From Meghimatium bilineatum (taxonomy: Eukaryota > Mollusca > Gastropoda > Stylommatophora > Philomycidae), in the NCBI GenBank assembly GCA_034231615.1, contig CM067316.1, positions 26,650,093-26,714,092 of the forward strand: a stretch of 64,000 nt of DNA, given 5' to 3'. Positions 55,045-64,000 of this stretch are shown one piece after another. The translations under genes were made by a program, and so were the position numbers. Position 1 is the first letter of the stretch. Every line of letters starts with the position of its first letter. The notes under the pieces were generated by a model. The model was not told the DNA's origin. It ran no database searches and worked only from the letters and a program-made list of their open reading frames with translations.

Positions 55045-55335
55045 CATATGTAGATAGATTCGATTAGATTATAAGAATAGATAGATAGATGGTTGGTTGA
55101 TAGGATGGATTAGATTATTAGGATAGATGGATGGTTGGTAGATAAGATAGGATAGATTAGATTTGCACATATGTAGATATAGATTAGATTATTAGAATAG
55201 ATTGATAGATGGATGGTTAAGTAGATAAGATATGGTAGATTAGACTTACACATATGTAGATTGATTAGATTAGATTATTAGAATCCATAGATAGATGGTT
55301 GGGTAGATAATATAGAATAGATTAGATTTACTTCG
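55045..55335. repeat. GATA/GATT-rich repeat region
   Basis: Irregular gatagata, ggttggtagataagatag and gattagattatt units, three to four times over. Confidence 0.85.
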
Positions 55336-55836
55336 GCATCGAGAAAGGATGATTGAATAGCTGGTTGAAACATGCACCTGTTCCTCTACATTTACACATG
55401 AACAGAATAGACACCGCGGTGGTAGATGCACTGGGGATTTCTTTATAAAATAATATTTACCTAAAGTAGGGTCGGTTTGAACCCTGCGACCTCACCAACA
55501 TATACTGGTTTGATAGGCAGTAATAAACATCTAATTAGTATCTCCCAAACCACACTGCCACAAATTTCATTTGGCTAAATTTAAACAAGATGTGAAAGTA
55601 GGCAATATTTATGTGATGGTCAAATAACATAAAAATTGCAAAATCATAAATATGGCCAGTGAGATATAGCTAAAACGGATACCGTGTGTGTATATATAGA
55701 ACTTTAAATATTGATAAAGAATGGCCTGACTTCAATATGCATACTTTATCACAGATGTGATGTAGAACTTGTGTATGTTTTACGGTAAGATGTGACCTAT
55801 ATTCACTTGCCCTCGCTATAATTTTATGTAACTTAC
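55336..55836. other. No gene; B-box-like motif on the minus strand
   Basis: Near 55470-55495, antisense gcagggttcaaaccgac resembles a B box, and gtgtggtttgggagat lies further upstream, so a decayed tRNA-SINE is possible. Nothing firmer. Confidence 0.3.
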
Positions 55837-56020
55837 CTGTGCTCTGAGGACAGCATGGCCACACTCTCCTTCCATTTGCACCCCGTACCCTTCTGTACTT
55901 CACTCCGGTGGCAAAATCTGGCAACTTGCAAGTCTCAATGACAGCTGCAGCTATCGCATGGCGGTGGAATATGTATATTCTTGTTTCATTCCCCCCTCCG
56001 CCAGTAGTATGGCATATTTT
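55837..56020 (-). CDS. Candidate internal exon, unknown gene
   Basis: On the minus strand a 184 bp open segment follows an acceptor (ctcatattcag) and ends at a consensus donor (CACAG then gtaagt). The reading is KICHTTGGGGNETRIYIFHR, HAIAAAVIETCKLPDFATGV and KYRRVRGANGRRVWPCCPQS plus TG. It starts in phase 0 and ends in phase 1. The GC content and codon use look protein-like against an AT-rich background. I recognise no domain; the basic KYRR, RGANGRR and the PCC motif are the only marks. A mobile-element remnant cannot be ruled out. Confidence 0.4.
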
Positions 56021-56039
56021 CTGAATATGAGGCATTCAG

Positions 56040-56920
56040 GTTAGGTGAGATGTTTATACAGAATACATGTATGATTTTGTATGTAATACGTGTGTGTGTG
56101 TAAAACAGCCTCCATACATGTGTACAGTATATGTATTTCTTATCTACAGCATATCTCAAATGTACTTGTCAGCTTTGCTAAAAGAACATTTGGACTTCAA
56201 TCTGCCTCTAAGATATAGTTATATCTTCCGTTCTTGGCCTCGGCTGATCCCACTATGACCTGGGTTTCCCCCATCCCTCTGTTCTGTTCCTTCCCACCTT
56301 CTCACTTCAAACGCTCGTTTCCCCTGTTAGAGTAATTGGAGTTTCCCTGCCAAACAGGTACTGTAATCTTCCTTGTATTGTGTACGTAGAAATGAACAGC
56401 GAAAACTTGAGAAGTGCATTCTATGTTTATGTTGGATTTTTAAACATGTTGGATTTTTTAATTTGTATACAGTAACTCGTGTACTGTATAGTTTGTAATG
56501 GTCATACGAGAAATTACTAATGGCATCAACATGTGGTTGAAAATAGCTACGCCCAACCTAAATAAAGAATTCTAAGATAACCCTCTTTCTGAATATATAT
56601 TTTTTTAAATTACCATACACACGCGCACACACAGACGCGTACAACAGTAATCTAAGAATGTTGTTATTACAACAAACAATATGCAGATCTAATGAATTCC
56701 TGTAGCTTCAGATATCAGTGAAGAAAATTAATTAGATGCCTGACCTTGTGTGTACTGCAGTTCCCGACTTATTTCTACGAGTGTATGAAGTCAATAGCGA
56801 CTTGTTGCAGTTCGCCATCTAAGTATGAGATGTTGTAATTGTCTGTCTATTTGTGGAAGTTAATGCTACAATGTCCGAGATAGACAAACTTATTATGTAC
56901 CCTCTACGCTAATAATGTCT
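56040..56920. other. No gene recognised
   Basis: An acceptor-like cttatctacag at 56141-56151 opens a 35-codon frame without motif. The rest is AT-rich, with short CA runs near 56615. Confidence 0.35.
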
Positions 56921-56927
56921 CATATCA

Positions 56928-57275
56928 ATAATAATGACTATAGTAAGAAGTACTTACCGTGCGATTCTTTCAGTAATCTATTTCAACTGAAGGAGATTCC
57001 CATGACTATTGTAAGAAGTACTTACTGTGCGATTCAGTAATCTATTTCAACTGAAGGAGATTCCCATGACTATAGTAAGAAGTACTTACCGTGCGATTTC
57101 TTTCAGTAATCTATTTCAACTGAAGGAGATTCCCATGACTATTGTAAGAAGTACTTACTGTGCGATTCAGTAATCTATTTCAACTGAAGGAGATTCCCAT
57201 GACTATAGTAAGAAGTACTTACCGTGTGATTTCTTTCAGTAATCTATTTCAACGGAAGACGATTCCCATGACTAT
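56928..57275. repeat. ~66 bp minisatellite, 5 copies with alternating subtypes
   Basis: gactatagtaagaagtactt, accgtgcgatttctttcagt, aatctatttcaactgaagga, gattcccat. Copies alternate between a longer form with atag/accgtgcgatttctttcag and a shorter one with attg/actgtgcgattcag, giving a dimer of about 133 bp. Confidence 0.95.
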
Positions 57276-57303
57276 AATTAAAACTTAGCCTGTTCTATTC
57301 TTT

Positions 57304-57317
57304 GGGGGGGGGGGGGT
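57304..57317. repeat. Poly-G tract
   Basis: About 13 consecutive G; several such tracts occur in the window (near 11508, 13645, 39822, 59236, 61780). Confidence 0.9.
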
Positions 57318-57359
57318 CATTTGTCATTTTTTTATAATCTTTCTTTTTGCTTTAAACCC

Positions 57360-57500
57360 CATTTGTGCCTTGTAGCGTCAGGGGTAGAAGGCTTCTTTGG
57401 AGATGGTTTTCATGTGCGCTTCATATGTGTTTGTTTTCGTTAACTCTTTTATTATTGTAATCCATCGTTTGCAAGGTCTGCCCGTGGCTTTGTATTTTTA
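57360..57500 (-). pseudogene. RTE-like LINE 3'-end fragment
   Basis: Antisense it reads GRPCKRWITIIKELT, then ISKEAFYP, with ttctacccctgacgctacaa at the ORF end. The same end is seen at 53240-53298 and at 36002-36075. Only the last 140 bp is kept. Confidence 0.7.
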
Positions 57501-57544
57501 TAATCAACGGCTGACAAAAATAAAGTATAAGTATGATCAGCCTA

Positions 57545-57605
57545 TTGTAGTGACTCGGTCATGGCTCATCACTCGGTCATGGCTCATCACTTGGTCATGG
57601 GTTAG
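57545..57605. repeat. 18 bp tandem repeat, 3 copies
   Basis: ggtcatggctcatcactc repeated three times, the last copy changed to gggttagc. Confidence 0.85.
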
Positions 57606-57747
57606 CGCGCATGTCTTATTATAAAGTCAATCATGACTACAGTTTGATATGTGATTACGGGAAAAAAATGTTAATAGAAAGCTGTACAGGCTTATCTGTC
57701 CAGAAATTGACTTCTGATCTATTGTGTCAGTAGAAAGCTGTACAGGC

Positions 57748-57818
57748 TTACCTGTACCAGAGTGCACCACCAAATCAAGAGGAAGAGGACGGAGGTCCGT
57801 TGCAGTTAATCTTCGTCG
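57748..57818 (-). repeat. Dispersed repeat fragment shared with 5212-5277
   Basis: cagagtgcaccaccaaatca, then gttgcagttaatcttcg. See the partner at 5212; here the antisense frame is longer (RRLTATDLRPLPLDLVVHSG) and open for 67 codons. Confidence 0.55.
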
Positions 57819-57839
57819 CGGAGACGGCACTCGATGATA

Positions 57840-58615
57840 ATGAGTATTTCAATAATCTTTTCATCTATAACTCTTTCAATAAATATGTCCTTATTTAAAT
57901 TTTCCTATATATTCAAATGTGTTTTGTAGCATATACATCCTATCTACATTAACATCATCCTTTCGTATACCTTTAGTGTGCACAGATCCTTCTTTCCTTG
58001 CCCAGTTTTTATTTATTTATATTTTTCCCATCTTTTGGTTTCTTGTCCGTATCTAGTGTTTGTTTTTGTTTTTTAATCTATCATTCATTACTTTTGTGTG
58101 GTCGTATGTGTTTATAAACATATATTAATTTCCTTTTATGATTTATACGGAACTGAAATTCACATTTCAATGTTCGACAATATTTAATATTGTCTCTTTT
58201 ATTTATTGAAAACTAGTTTCATTGTCCAGTTATTAGGATTGCAAAATACAGCATTTTTTCAGTCTTACAGAATAGCTTCCAAATCTTTTTTATTTAGTCT
58301 ATTTTTAAACCATCGGCATATGAGCTAAAGAGGGCTAGGAGTTTTGGTTGGTCGAAATTTACCGACTTGCGAAAACCGTTGCCACTCTTGGGGTTTTATT
58401 TTGCAGTTTAGGTTTTTAAAATCAAATCTGCGGATCTTGATATTTTTGTCAATTGTTTATTTGTGAGAGAATGATAGTCGATCAAATTTTCAATAAATAT
58501 GGGTAATTGTTGTGAAAGCATATGGAATAATACGTATCGACTAATTAGAATTTGAGCTCATAACTGTCGCTCGTTTTTTTTTTATTTGGTGTGTAATTAA
58601 TTATGTAGTGTATAA
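57840..58615. other. No recognisable feature
   Basis: Strongly AT-rich; no coding or repeat supported. Confidence 0.5.
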
Positions 58616-58619
58616 CTAC

Positions 58620-59080
58620 ACAAATGAAATGCAGATTTGAAGACTCTCATCTAAAGTTTTTTGAATTAGTATACGATAATAAATTTAAAGATTACAGCAA
58701 TAAATTCCTCCAGAATATATTAAATAGTTTGATAAAAATACTACCCATTGTTTGATAACAACCTCTAGAAAATACACTTCATAACGTATATGCAGATGAG
58801 ACAACGAATGTACCTTCTAAAGAACTCCTGATATATTTTGCTGTAAATGACGTATGCACAATATATCAGGAAGTAACAAAATTACTCCGTTTAGTGGTAA
58901 CTGTACCTACTACTACATCCAGCAGTGAAAGAAGTATGAGCACCCTGAGGAGAATCAAAACATATCCCTGAAATTCCACGAACAACAACCGTCTGTCATG
59001 TTTGAATTTCTTGGCAATTGGGAAGAAACTTATTACGTGTCCTTTTGTCAGAATCATCATGTGCTAAGAGGGTACTGACA
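58620..59080 (+). pseudogene. hAT transposase C-terminal region
   Basis: The frame gives RFEDSHLKFFELVYDNKFKD, a helical stretch, YADETTNVPSKELLIYF and then the hAT dimerisation signature KLLRLVVTVPTTTSSSERSM, STLRRIKTY and LSCLNFLAIGKK. Stops occur at about 58757 and at 58970. The dimerisation domain packs the transposase and ends the protein in this superfamily. The catalytic RNase H part upstream is lost. The closest relatives, by pattern, are the ZMYM/THAP-associated hAT elements abundant in invertebrates. Confidence 0.85.
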
Positions 59081-59287
59081 GGGTCGTAGATATGTTATGT
59101 TTATTTTAAGGAGAGGTTTTACCTAAATACAAAATGACATCCATTATCGTGTGTAAATCGCGTACGGTGGGTTTTTTTTTAAATCGACCTTTTGGTTTAC
59201 GTTCCTAGTGCTAAAAGTCATGTTAGATTTGTTAGGGGGGGGGGGGAGTTAAGTACCCATGACCCCGCCCCCTTATCTACGGGCCTG
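59079..59287. mobile_element. hAT right-terminal segment or small hAT MITE
   Basis: The right edge tatctacgggcctg is the inverted partner of cagggtcgtagata at 59079, with 12 of 14 matches. Either this is a 209 bp MITE, or the right edge belongs to the element that held the transposase and the inner match is chance. No 8 bp duplication supports the first reading. A G-tract at 59236-59246 lies inside. Confidence 0.5.
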
Positions 59288-59509
59288 ATTATTGGAGATT
59301 TTTGCAGAAAAGAACAGATCCCCTTGAGCTGTATTGCAAGATTATAAATGGTATGTTTTTTAAATCTAGTAAATATTTTATATAGGGCCGTAAATATGTG
59401 AAAAAAAGTTCACTCGGCGTCCCCACTGTAAAAAAATGTACATACATATATACTTACATTACTTATTTACATTACATATACAATTACATTATACACACAC
59501 ACACACATT

Positions 59510-59745
59510 AACAGAATGTATTCTGGAGAACGGAATGGTCTGTGTCGTGATTTATATATATGCTGCAACCTCTGCGCCTGTCAATATGACACATCCAATG
59601 AGCATAGCTTCTGGGTCACTTTGACCCTATATGAAATAAAACATCAGCTTCACCAGTCTCCTTAATCGCGCTCTACGACATGCATTGAAGGTAAACAGTG
59701 TTGCCATTTATAGTTCCCATTTTCTGGTCTCTGCGAAACAGCATA
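59510..59745 (-). mobile_element. SINE-B copy, diverged
   Basis: Plus-strand blocks ctggagaacggaatg, tctgcgcctgtcaatatgac, gggtcactttgaccctatat and aaggtaaacagtgttgcc follow antisense SINE-B in order. Tail and head are eroded. Confidence 0.75.
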
Positions 59746-59749
59746 TATA

Positions 59750-60533
59750 GATGTGCTTTTATGGGTTTTTTTTAAATTTTAGGACTGGGCTTTTTTTTAA
59801 TGTTCAGTGGTAAATAGTTTGCCTGCCAGCAAGTAACGCGCAGCGCCTCACCCCATATTTCAAGACCTCAATCTCCTATCTGGTGTCTCGTGCTTTGCGT
59901 GCGCTGGCCCAGTTATTTTTCCTCTCTCCTTTCTTTCATGTGAACAGTATTTTTAACTCTTACGTAGACCCAGCCCATAGTGCCACAGTAAAAAGGGAAC
60001 ATTACGGTACTGCAACGTGCGAGATGCAACGAGACCCTGAGAGAGCGTTGTGTGAGAGTACATGGATTATTCACTTGTGTTTGCCGGTTTGTTTTATGTG
60101 ATGTTTGAAGATTCTTGAAGGAGCAAGGACGTCAGTGCATTCAATCTGTGATTTTTAGTAGAACATTAGACTATTTGAAGATCATATTCCCCACACTGTA
60201 ATCTAGGAGGGAAAATAGATCCTGGTTATATGCTTATCTCTTACGCATATACTGTAATACTTGTATTTTTTTTCATAACTAGTTGTGTGACTGCTCTTTA
60301 TAGGTCCTGTATCAGAAGATTAGGGATGTTCCTCAGTTTTTTATTGCACCAAAATCAAGCACCATCTCCATGTGTTAAATTATTATGTTGTTGGTAATAT
60401 ATTCATTCGCACACATATGTCAATAACGGTACAGTCCGGTACAATCAACGCTTTAGACTACTTGTCTTGAATTCTTAGCGGCGCTTTGAACCTCACGTGA
60501 GGTCATGGAGACCACAGAAACATAGTTAACATA
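59750..60533. other. No gene recognised
   Basis: A 72-codon frame at 59883-60101 with a hydrophobic start has no motif or splice context. Confidence 0.4.
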
Positions 60534-60696
60534 CTATAGGGCAGTGTTTCCCAACCTTTTTGTTTTTTAACCATATCCCAAGTTTTTCTAAAATTCTTAT
60601 GCCCCCTATGTTATATATATGCATATTTTTTTTAATATTCACAAATTTTATTATTTCCCCCCAGTGGGGCCCAGGTTGGGAAACACTGCTGTAGGG
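60534..60696. repeat. 8 bp target-site duplication of the hAT MITE
   Basis: ctataggg (60534-60541) and ctgtaggg (60689-60696), one mismatch. Confidence 0.85.
60542..60688. mobile_element. hAT MITE, family 2, copy 1 (147 bp)
   Basis: Perfect 16 bp inverted ends, cagtgtttcccaacct at the left and its complement at the right, plus an 8 bp flanking duplication with one mismatch. The interior is AT-rich and non-coding, with ccccctatg and ccccccagtgg pieces. CAGTG-type ends with 8 bp duplications are typical of hAT elements. Confidence 0.9.
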
Positions 60697-60926
60697 TCTA
60701 TAATTTTTACAAGACTAGATATTTCTAGAAATAAAAGCATATACATTTTAGTACAACTGTGTAGCTTCACTTGTAACATTCATAGTCGATTCATGTGAAA
60801 GGGAAATTAAGGGACTTGAACCAAAACTTTTGGCACAGCACACGCTTCCAAATAAGGATTCTGGTCAGTTTTGGTTATATCATGGCATTGTTGATAATAT
60901 CTCATCTCCAGAACGGATGTTTCAAC

Positions 60927-61003
60927 GCAGCTTTTTTGGTTGTAATGATTTTCTAGGCAATATTTAACATTCAGTAGGCTGATATTGCTTTCTGAACAGG
61001 TCC
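60927..61003 (-). mobile_element. SINE-T1 body fragment
   Basis: Antisense ctgttcagaaagcaatat and cctagaaaatcattacaacc match the body of SINE-T1. The tRNA head is absent. Confidence 0.7.
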
Positions 61004-61264
61004 ATTAAAGAAAAAAAAATCCATTAAAAAAGTAAATGCTGAGATCACATACGATGTAAGATGCCAAGACAGTTTTACCTAACTAGTATTTCAATATATC
61101 TTGAATATTGACAAAGCTATTACACGGGTAATCGTTTTTATATTAGAACATTTAGGAATTTGTTCTATTTGAAGAAACATGAGATCATTAGATTCTCAAA
61201 ATTGACTTTCGAAGCGAGTATATCCACGTGTGATCATTATTTCATTAAAATTATCGAGATTCGA

Positions 61265-61515
61265 CGTTATAATAAGAGATATGAGAATTTTGGGGCATAT
61301 AAAGAAACATAACAGCCTGGAGAAAGTAATAGTACAAGGTATGGTTGCTGGTTCAGGGGTAAATATCGCGAATTACGACGATGGATAAGAGATATGTTAG
61401 ACTGTTTAAACATGTCCCCGGCTGCGGAAGGTCAGGTCAGGTCAACTCGCATGAGGAGTTCAGACGATCCATAAATAGACTAGGTCCTGGAAAGTATATG
61501 TCACCTGATATATGA
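61265..61515 (+). pseudogene. LINE C-terminal tail fragment
   Basis: RDMRILGHIKKHNSLEKVIV, QGMVAGS, a frame change, then RELRRWIRDMLDCLNMSPAA and FRRSI-like codons before a stop. Same layout as the tails at 4500-4745 and 23687-24068. Confidence 0.7.
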
Positions 61516-61519
61516 TTGA

Positions 61520-62647
61520 AATATATATATATATATGATTATAAAATAATATCTTGTTTGCGTGTGATTTAACGCACAGGACAGCAAATATAATACAATC
61601 AAACGCAGCTGTTGTTCAGAAATATAGGCCTAATACTGTTATCTATGACTGGCTTGATAACCTACTGCACGTAACGAAAGAAATACGATCTGCAATCGGG
61701 CTCCAAGTGTGCTAACGAGGCCAAGGAAAACTAAGTGCAGAACTAGTAGGGCAAGATAACATTTGCTGGTGCTGAAGTAAGGGGGGGGGATTGGAAACGT
61801 AAGGTTTCATATTTTGTTGGGACACGCTTCCTTAAACTTCCGATCCTGTCTGATTATATAAGTACTACCAGGTAGCCGTTACAGAATTGGGCGTATGAAA
61901 CAACCGGCGTTCATAAATCATTAATGTTATTCATAGGTAATATGTGCGAAGCAATTTCACCCGGCGATCCAATGTGATGCACTTGAACCTTAATCGGCGA
62001 CCCAATGTTACATTTTTAGTTCAATTGATATATATATATTTCAAATTTACCAGTTGCTCATAGGTCGATACATATTGCGAAAATGGGTATACATGTTTTG
62101 GGCTTGTTTTTCACCCCTTGGTATGTCGCTAGCGCATGAAATGACGGGCTTAATTAATACCGTGTATAAGTGTCAATGTGCAGGAAAAAAAGACAACTCG
62201 ATTTTGACTGTGGCTAATTTTAAAACGTCAGCTTTAGCTCAGTTGTGTTACTATATTTAGAATATACCAGATTGATATATCGACTAGGTGACCTGACCAC
62301 AAAGTACATAAATGACAGTTGAATATTTGTGCACTTCTCCAAACCCTGATTGTTCTGTTATCCAACATACATACATACACGCTACTTGATACGATATCCG
62401 CCGCTACAACAAGCACTCTCCGTCTGTGTATACAACTTCTATTCACTTGATTTATTTTCATTCTTTCCACTTAAGTGTCCCTGAATCAAAACCGCAAATG
62501 CAGCCTTTTTTTTTTTTTTTTTTTTCCAAGTTCCGTGACAAGAATAGGCAGTCAAAATATAAACCGACCTTTAGAAATCTTCAAATAAACTGGGGCATAG
62601 AATGACAAATTTGGGCATAGAATGACAAAATTATGTAAATCATTCCC
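61520..62647. other. No gene recognised
   Basis: Short frames at 62054-62260 and 62470-62234 carry no motif. A T19 tract lies near 62507-62525, and a gggcatagaatgacaaa doublet near 62592-62629. Confidence 0.45.
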
Positions 62648-62655
62648 TTTTAAAT

Positions 62656-62851
62656 CAGTGTTTCCCAACCCTTTTTATTTTATTATGTCGTTCTAAAATT
62701 CAGACCCCCCGACCACTTATGTAACATTTTTTTTAATATTGAAAAACTGGATTATTCCCCTCTGTATTGCCCTTCTCCCCCTTCTCGAATAATCAGATTG
62801 GTTTGTTTTATAATCAAGTTGCCCTGTGGGTCGTGGGTTGGAGAAACACTG
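62656..62851. mobile_element. hAT MITE, family 2, copy 2 (196 bp)
   Basis: Same ends as the copy at 60542 (left cagtgtttcccaaccc, right complement with one extra base). The flanks ttttaaat (62648-62655) and ctttagat (62852-62859) match at six of eight positions. Interior longer and more diverged, so older than the first copy. Confidence 0.85.
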
Positions 62852-63034
62852 CTTTAGATTGTGTTCACTATTTCAATTGATAAGCGTGTGCAAAATACAA
62901 ATATAGCAGTACTATTAGTTTGTAATTGTGTAGACTTTTTCATGAGTTTTGAGTGTGTGTTTTATTTCTGTAGCATTTCAACTAGTTGATACAGTTATCC
63001 ATACTCTGTAATTGTATATTTCATTGTAATTCTA

Positions 63035-63365
63035 ACAACTTTGGAAAAAGTCATTCTCACAACCTTGGAACAGAGTAATTTTTACAACTGGGAGAAAAGT
63101 AATTCTAACAACCTTGGAACAAAATATTTTTCACAACCTTGGAACAGAGTAATTTTTACAACCTGGAAAAAAGTAATTCTAACAACCTTGGGACAAAGTA
63201 ATTTTCACAAACTTAGAACGGAGTAATTTTTACAACCAGGAAAAAGTAATTCTAACAACCTTGGAACAAAGTAATTTACACAAACTTAGAACAGAGTAAT
63301 TTTTACAACCTGGAAAAAGTAAATCTAACAACTTTGGAACAAAGTAATTCTCACAAATATATTGT
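63035..63365. repeat. ~25 bp minisatellite with a trimeric order
   Basis: Units such as aaccttggaacaaagtaatt (ttcac), aaccttggaacagagtaatt (tttac) and aacctggaaaaagtaatt (ctaac) follow each other in the same order four times, a period near 75 bp. Confidence 0.9.
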
Positions 63366-63477
63366 TGAATCAGAGAAAGACATAAACTTTCAAGTAATTT
63401 TTTAAGAAAGTATGCTGTGAAGCATAACCAGAAAATGAAGATAATCATCCATCTTACTCTGCATTTGTTCTTTCTTA

Positions 63478-63715
63478 AGCTTGTGCTAATGATTAAGATG
63501 CAGTCTGAAACATAGAGTGTGGTTGTGTCATGGTTTACAGCTTGACATTGATATCTGTGCCTTTTGGTCTGACACATCCAACTTCATCATGGTATTTTTG
63601 GATCACTTTAACCTACAAGGTAGAGTAGCTAACTCCTTTCTCAACCCTCCTTAGCTTCCTCTTGCGACATACAATATTACTATTTCGTGCTCTCATTTTG
63701 GGTCATACAAATACA
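63478..63715 (-). mobile_element. SINE-B copy, diverged
   Basis: Blocks tgtgtcatggtttacagc, tctgtgccttttggtctgac, catccaacttcatcatgg and ctccttagcttcctcttgcg follow antisense SINE-B. About 20 to 25 percent diverged by eye. Confidence 0.75.
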
Positions 63716-63890
63716 CCTGACAATGTCAGAGTGGTGGCGTCTGAGGGCTGTAGTATAACTGGTTTCTAGTGACACCAAAAGTAAAATACATTTTTTAAAT
63801 TACAAAAATATTAATAATTTCAAGTCTTTTTTGAGAAGATTAATGATACCATCAGATACTGTACCCTGTATGACCATCTTAATATCGAAG

Positions 63891-64000
63891 TACAGTTACT
63901 GCTGTGATTGCAAGTATGTTACAATTACTGCTGTGATTGTAATTATGCTACAATTACTGCTATGATTACAAGTATGCTACAATTACTACATTGATGGCAA
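63891..64000. repeat. 29 bp minisatellite running off the window
   Basis: tacaattactgctgtgattg plus taagtatgc repeats at 63891, 63920, 63949 and 63978; the array continues past the right edge. Confidence 0.85.

Noticed and set aside
43641..59287. One 15.6 kb hAT element between the CAGGGCCGTA end at 43641 and the end at 59287
   Set aside because: The interior holds unrelated transposons, SINEs and arrays, there is no matching 8 bp duplication, and only a transposase tail lies next to the right end.

Overview
This 64 kb window is eukaryotic nuclear DNA of intergenic or intronic type. There are no closely packed ORFs, no operons and no bacterial signals. What it holds is interspersed retroelements, DNA transposon remnants, long AT and GT microsatellites and about 40 tandem arrays. 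The mix of RNase H-bearing non-LTR elements, RTE-like elements, tRNA-headed SINEs and hAT elements fits an invertebrate, most plausibly a mollusc or other lophotrochozoan. The taxon is an inference from repeat style, not a proof.

Layout. 1-5.3 kb: an antisense RTE-like reverse transcriptase fragment running off the left edge, remnants of other LINEs, a tRNA-SINE, one candidate cysteine-rich exon (3542-3648) and a 152 bp hAT-type MITE with perfect 8 bp duplications. 5.4-11.3 kb: a 51 bp minisatellite split by a nearly intact 4.05 kb LINE (endonuclease, reverse transcriptase, RNase H, C-terminal zinc motif), with a 12 bp target-site duplication and one frameshift in an A8 tract. 11.3-25.9 kb: minisatellites, SINEs, antisense LINE tails and a long-TIR MITE at 18.3-18.6 kb. 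25.9-34.6 kb: one 8.7 kb satellite of a 26 bp monomer, about 335 copies, with 2158 bp and 1586 bp higher-order duplications. 34.6-43.6 kb: further LINE pieces, nested insertions, two SINE copies and a convincing SAM-domain exon (40358-40492). 43.7-45.6 kb: an 1.85 kb DNA transposon with inverted repeats of over 100 bp around a broken transposase-like gene that I cannot assign to a named superfamily. 46-53 kb: large arrays (26/52, 34, 47 and 44 bp units). 53-64 kb: more RTE and other LINE tails, a SINE inserted in a LINE, a candidate minus-strand exon (55837-56020), a hAT transposase remnant, and two copies of one hAT MITE family.

How the parts relate. The intact LINE (here LINE-A) has two 3'-only relatives in the window. 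A 275 bp SINE (here SINE-B; eight copies or fragments) ends in the same type of tail, a GAACGAA block followed by (AGA)n, so LINE-A or a sister is its likely mobiliser. Several minisatellites appear to have grown out of coding remnants of LINEs or out of SINE target sites. Host-gene content is thin: three candidate exons, of which only the SAM exon is strongly supported. By eye, tandem repeats make up between a quarter and a third of the window. Family labels such as LINE-A and SINE-B are mine, for this window only.
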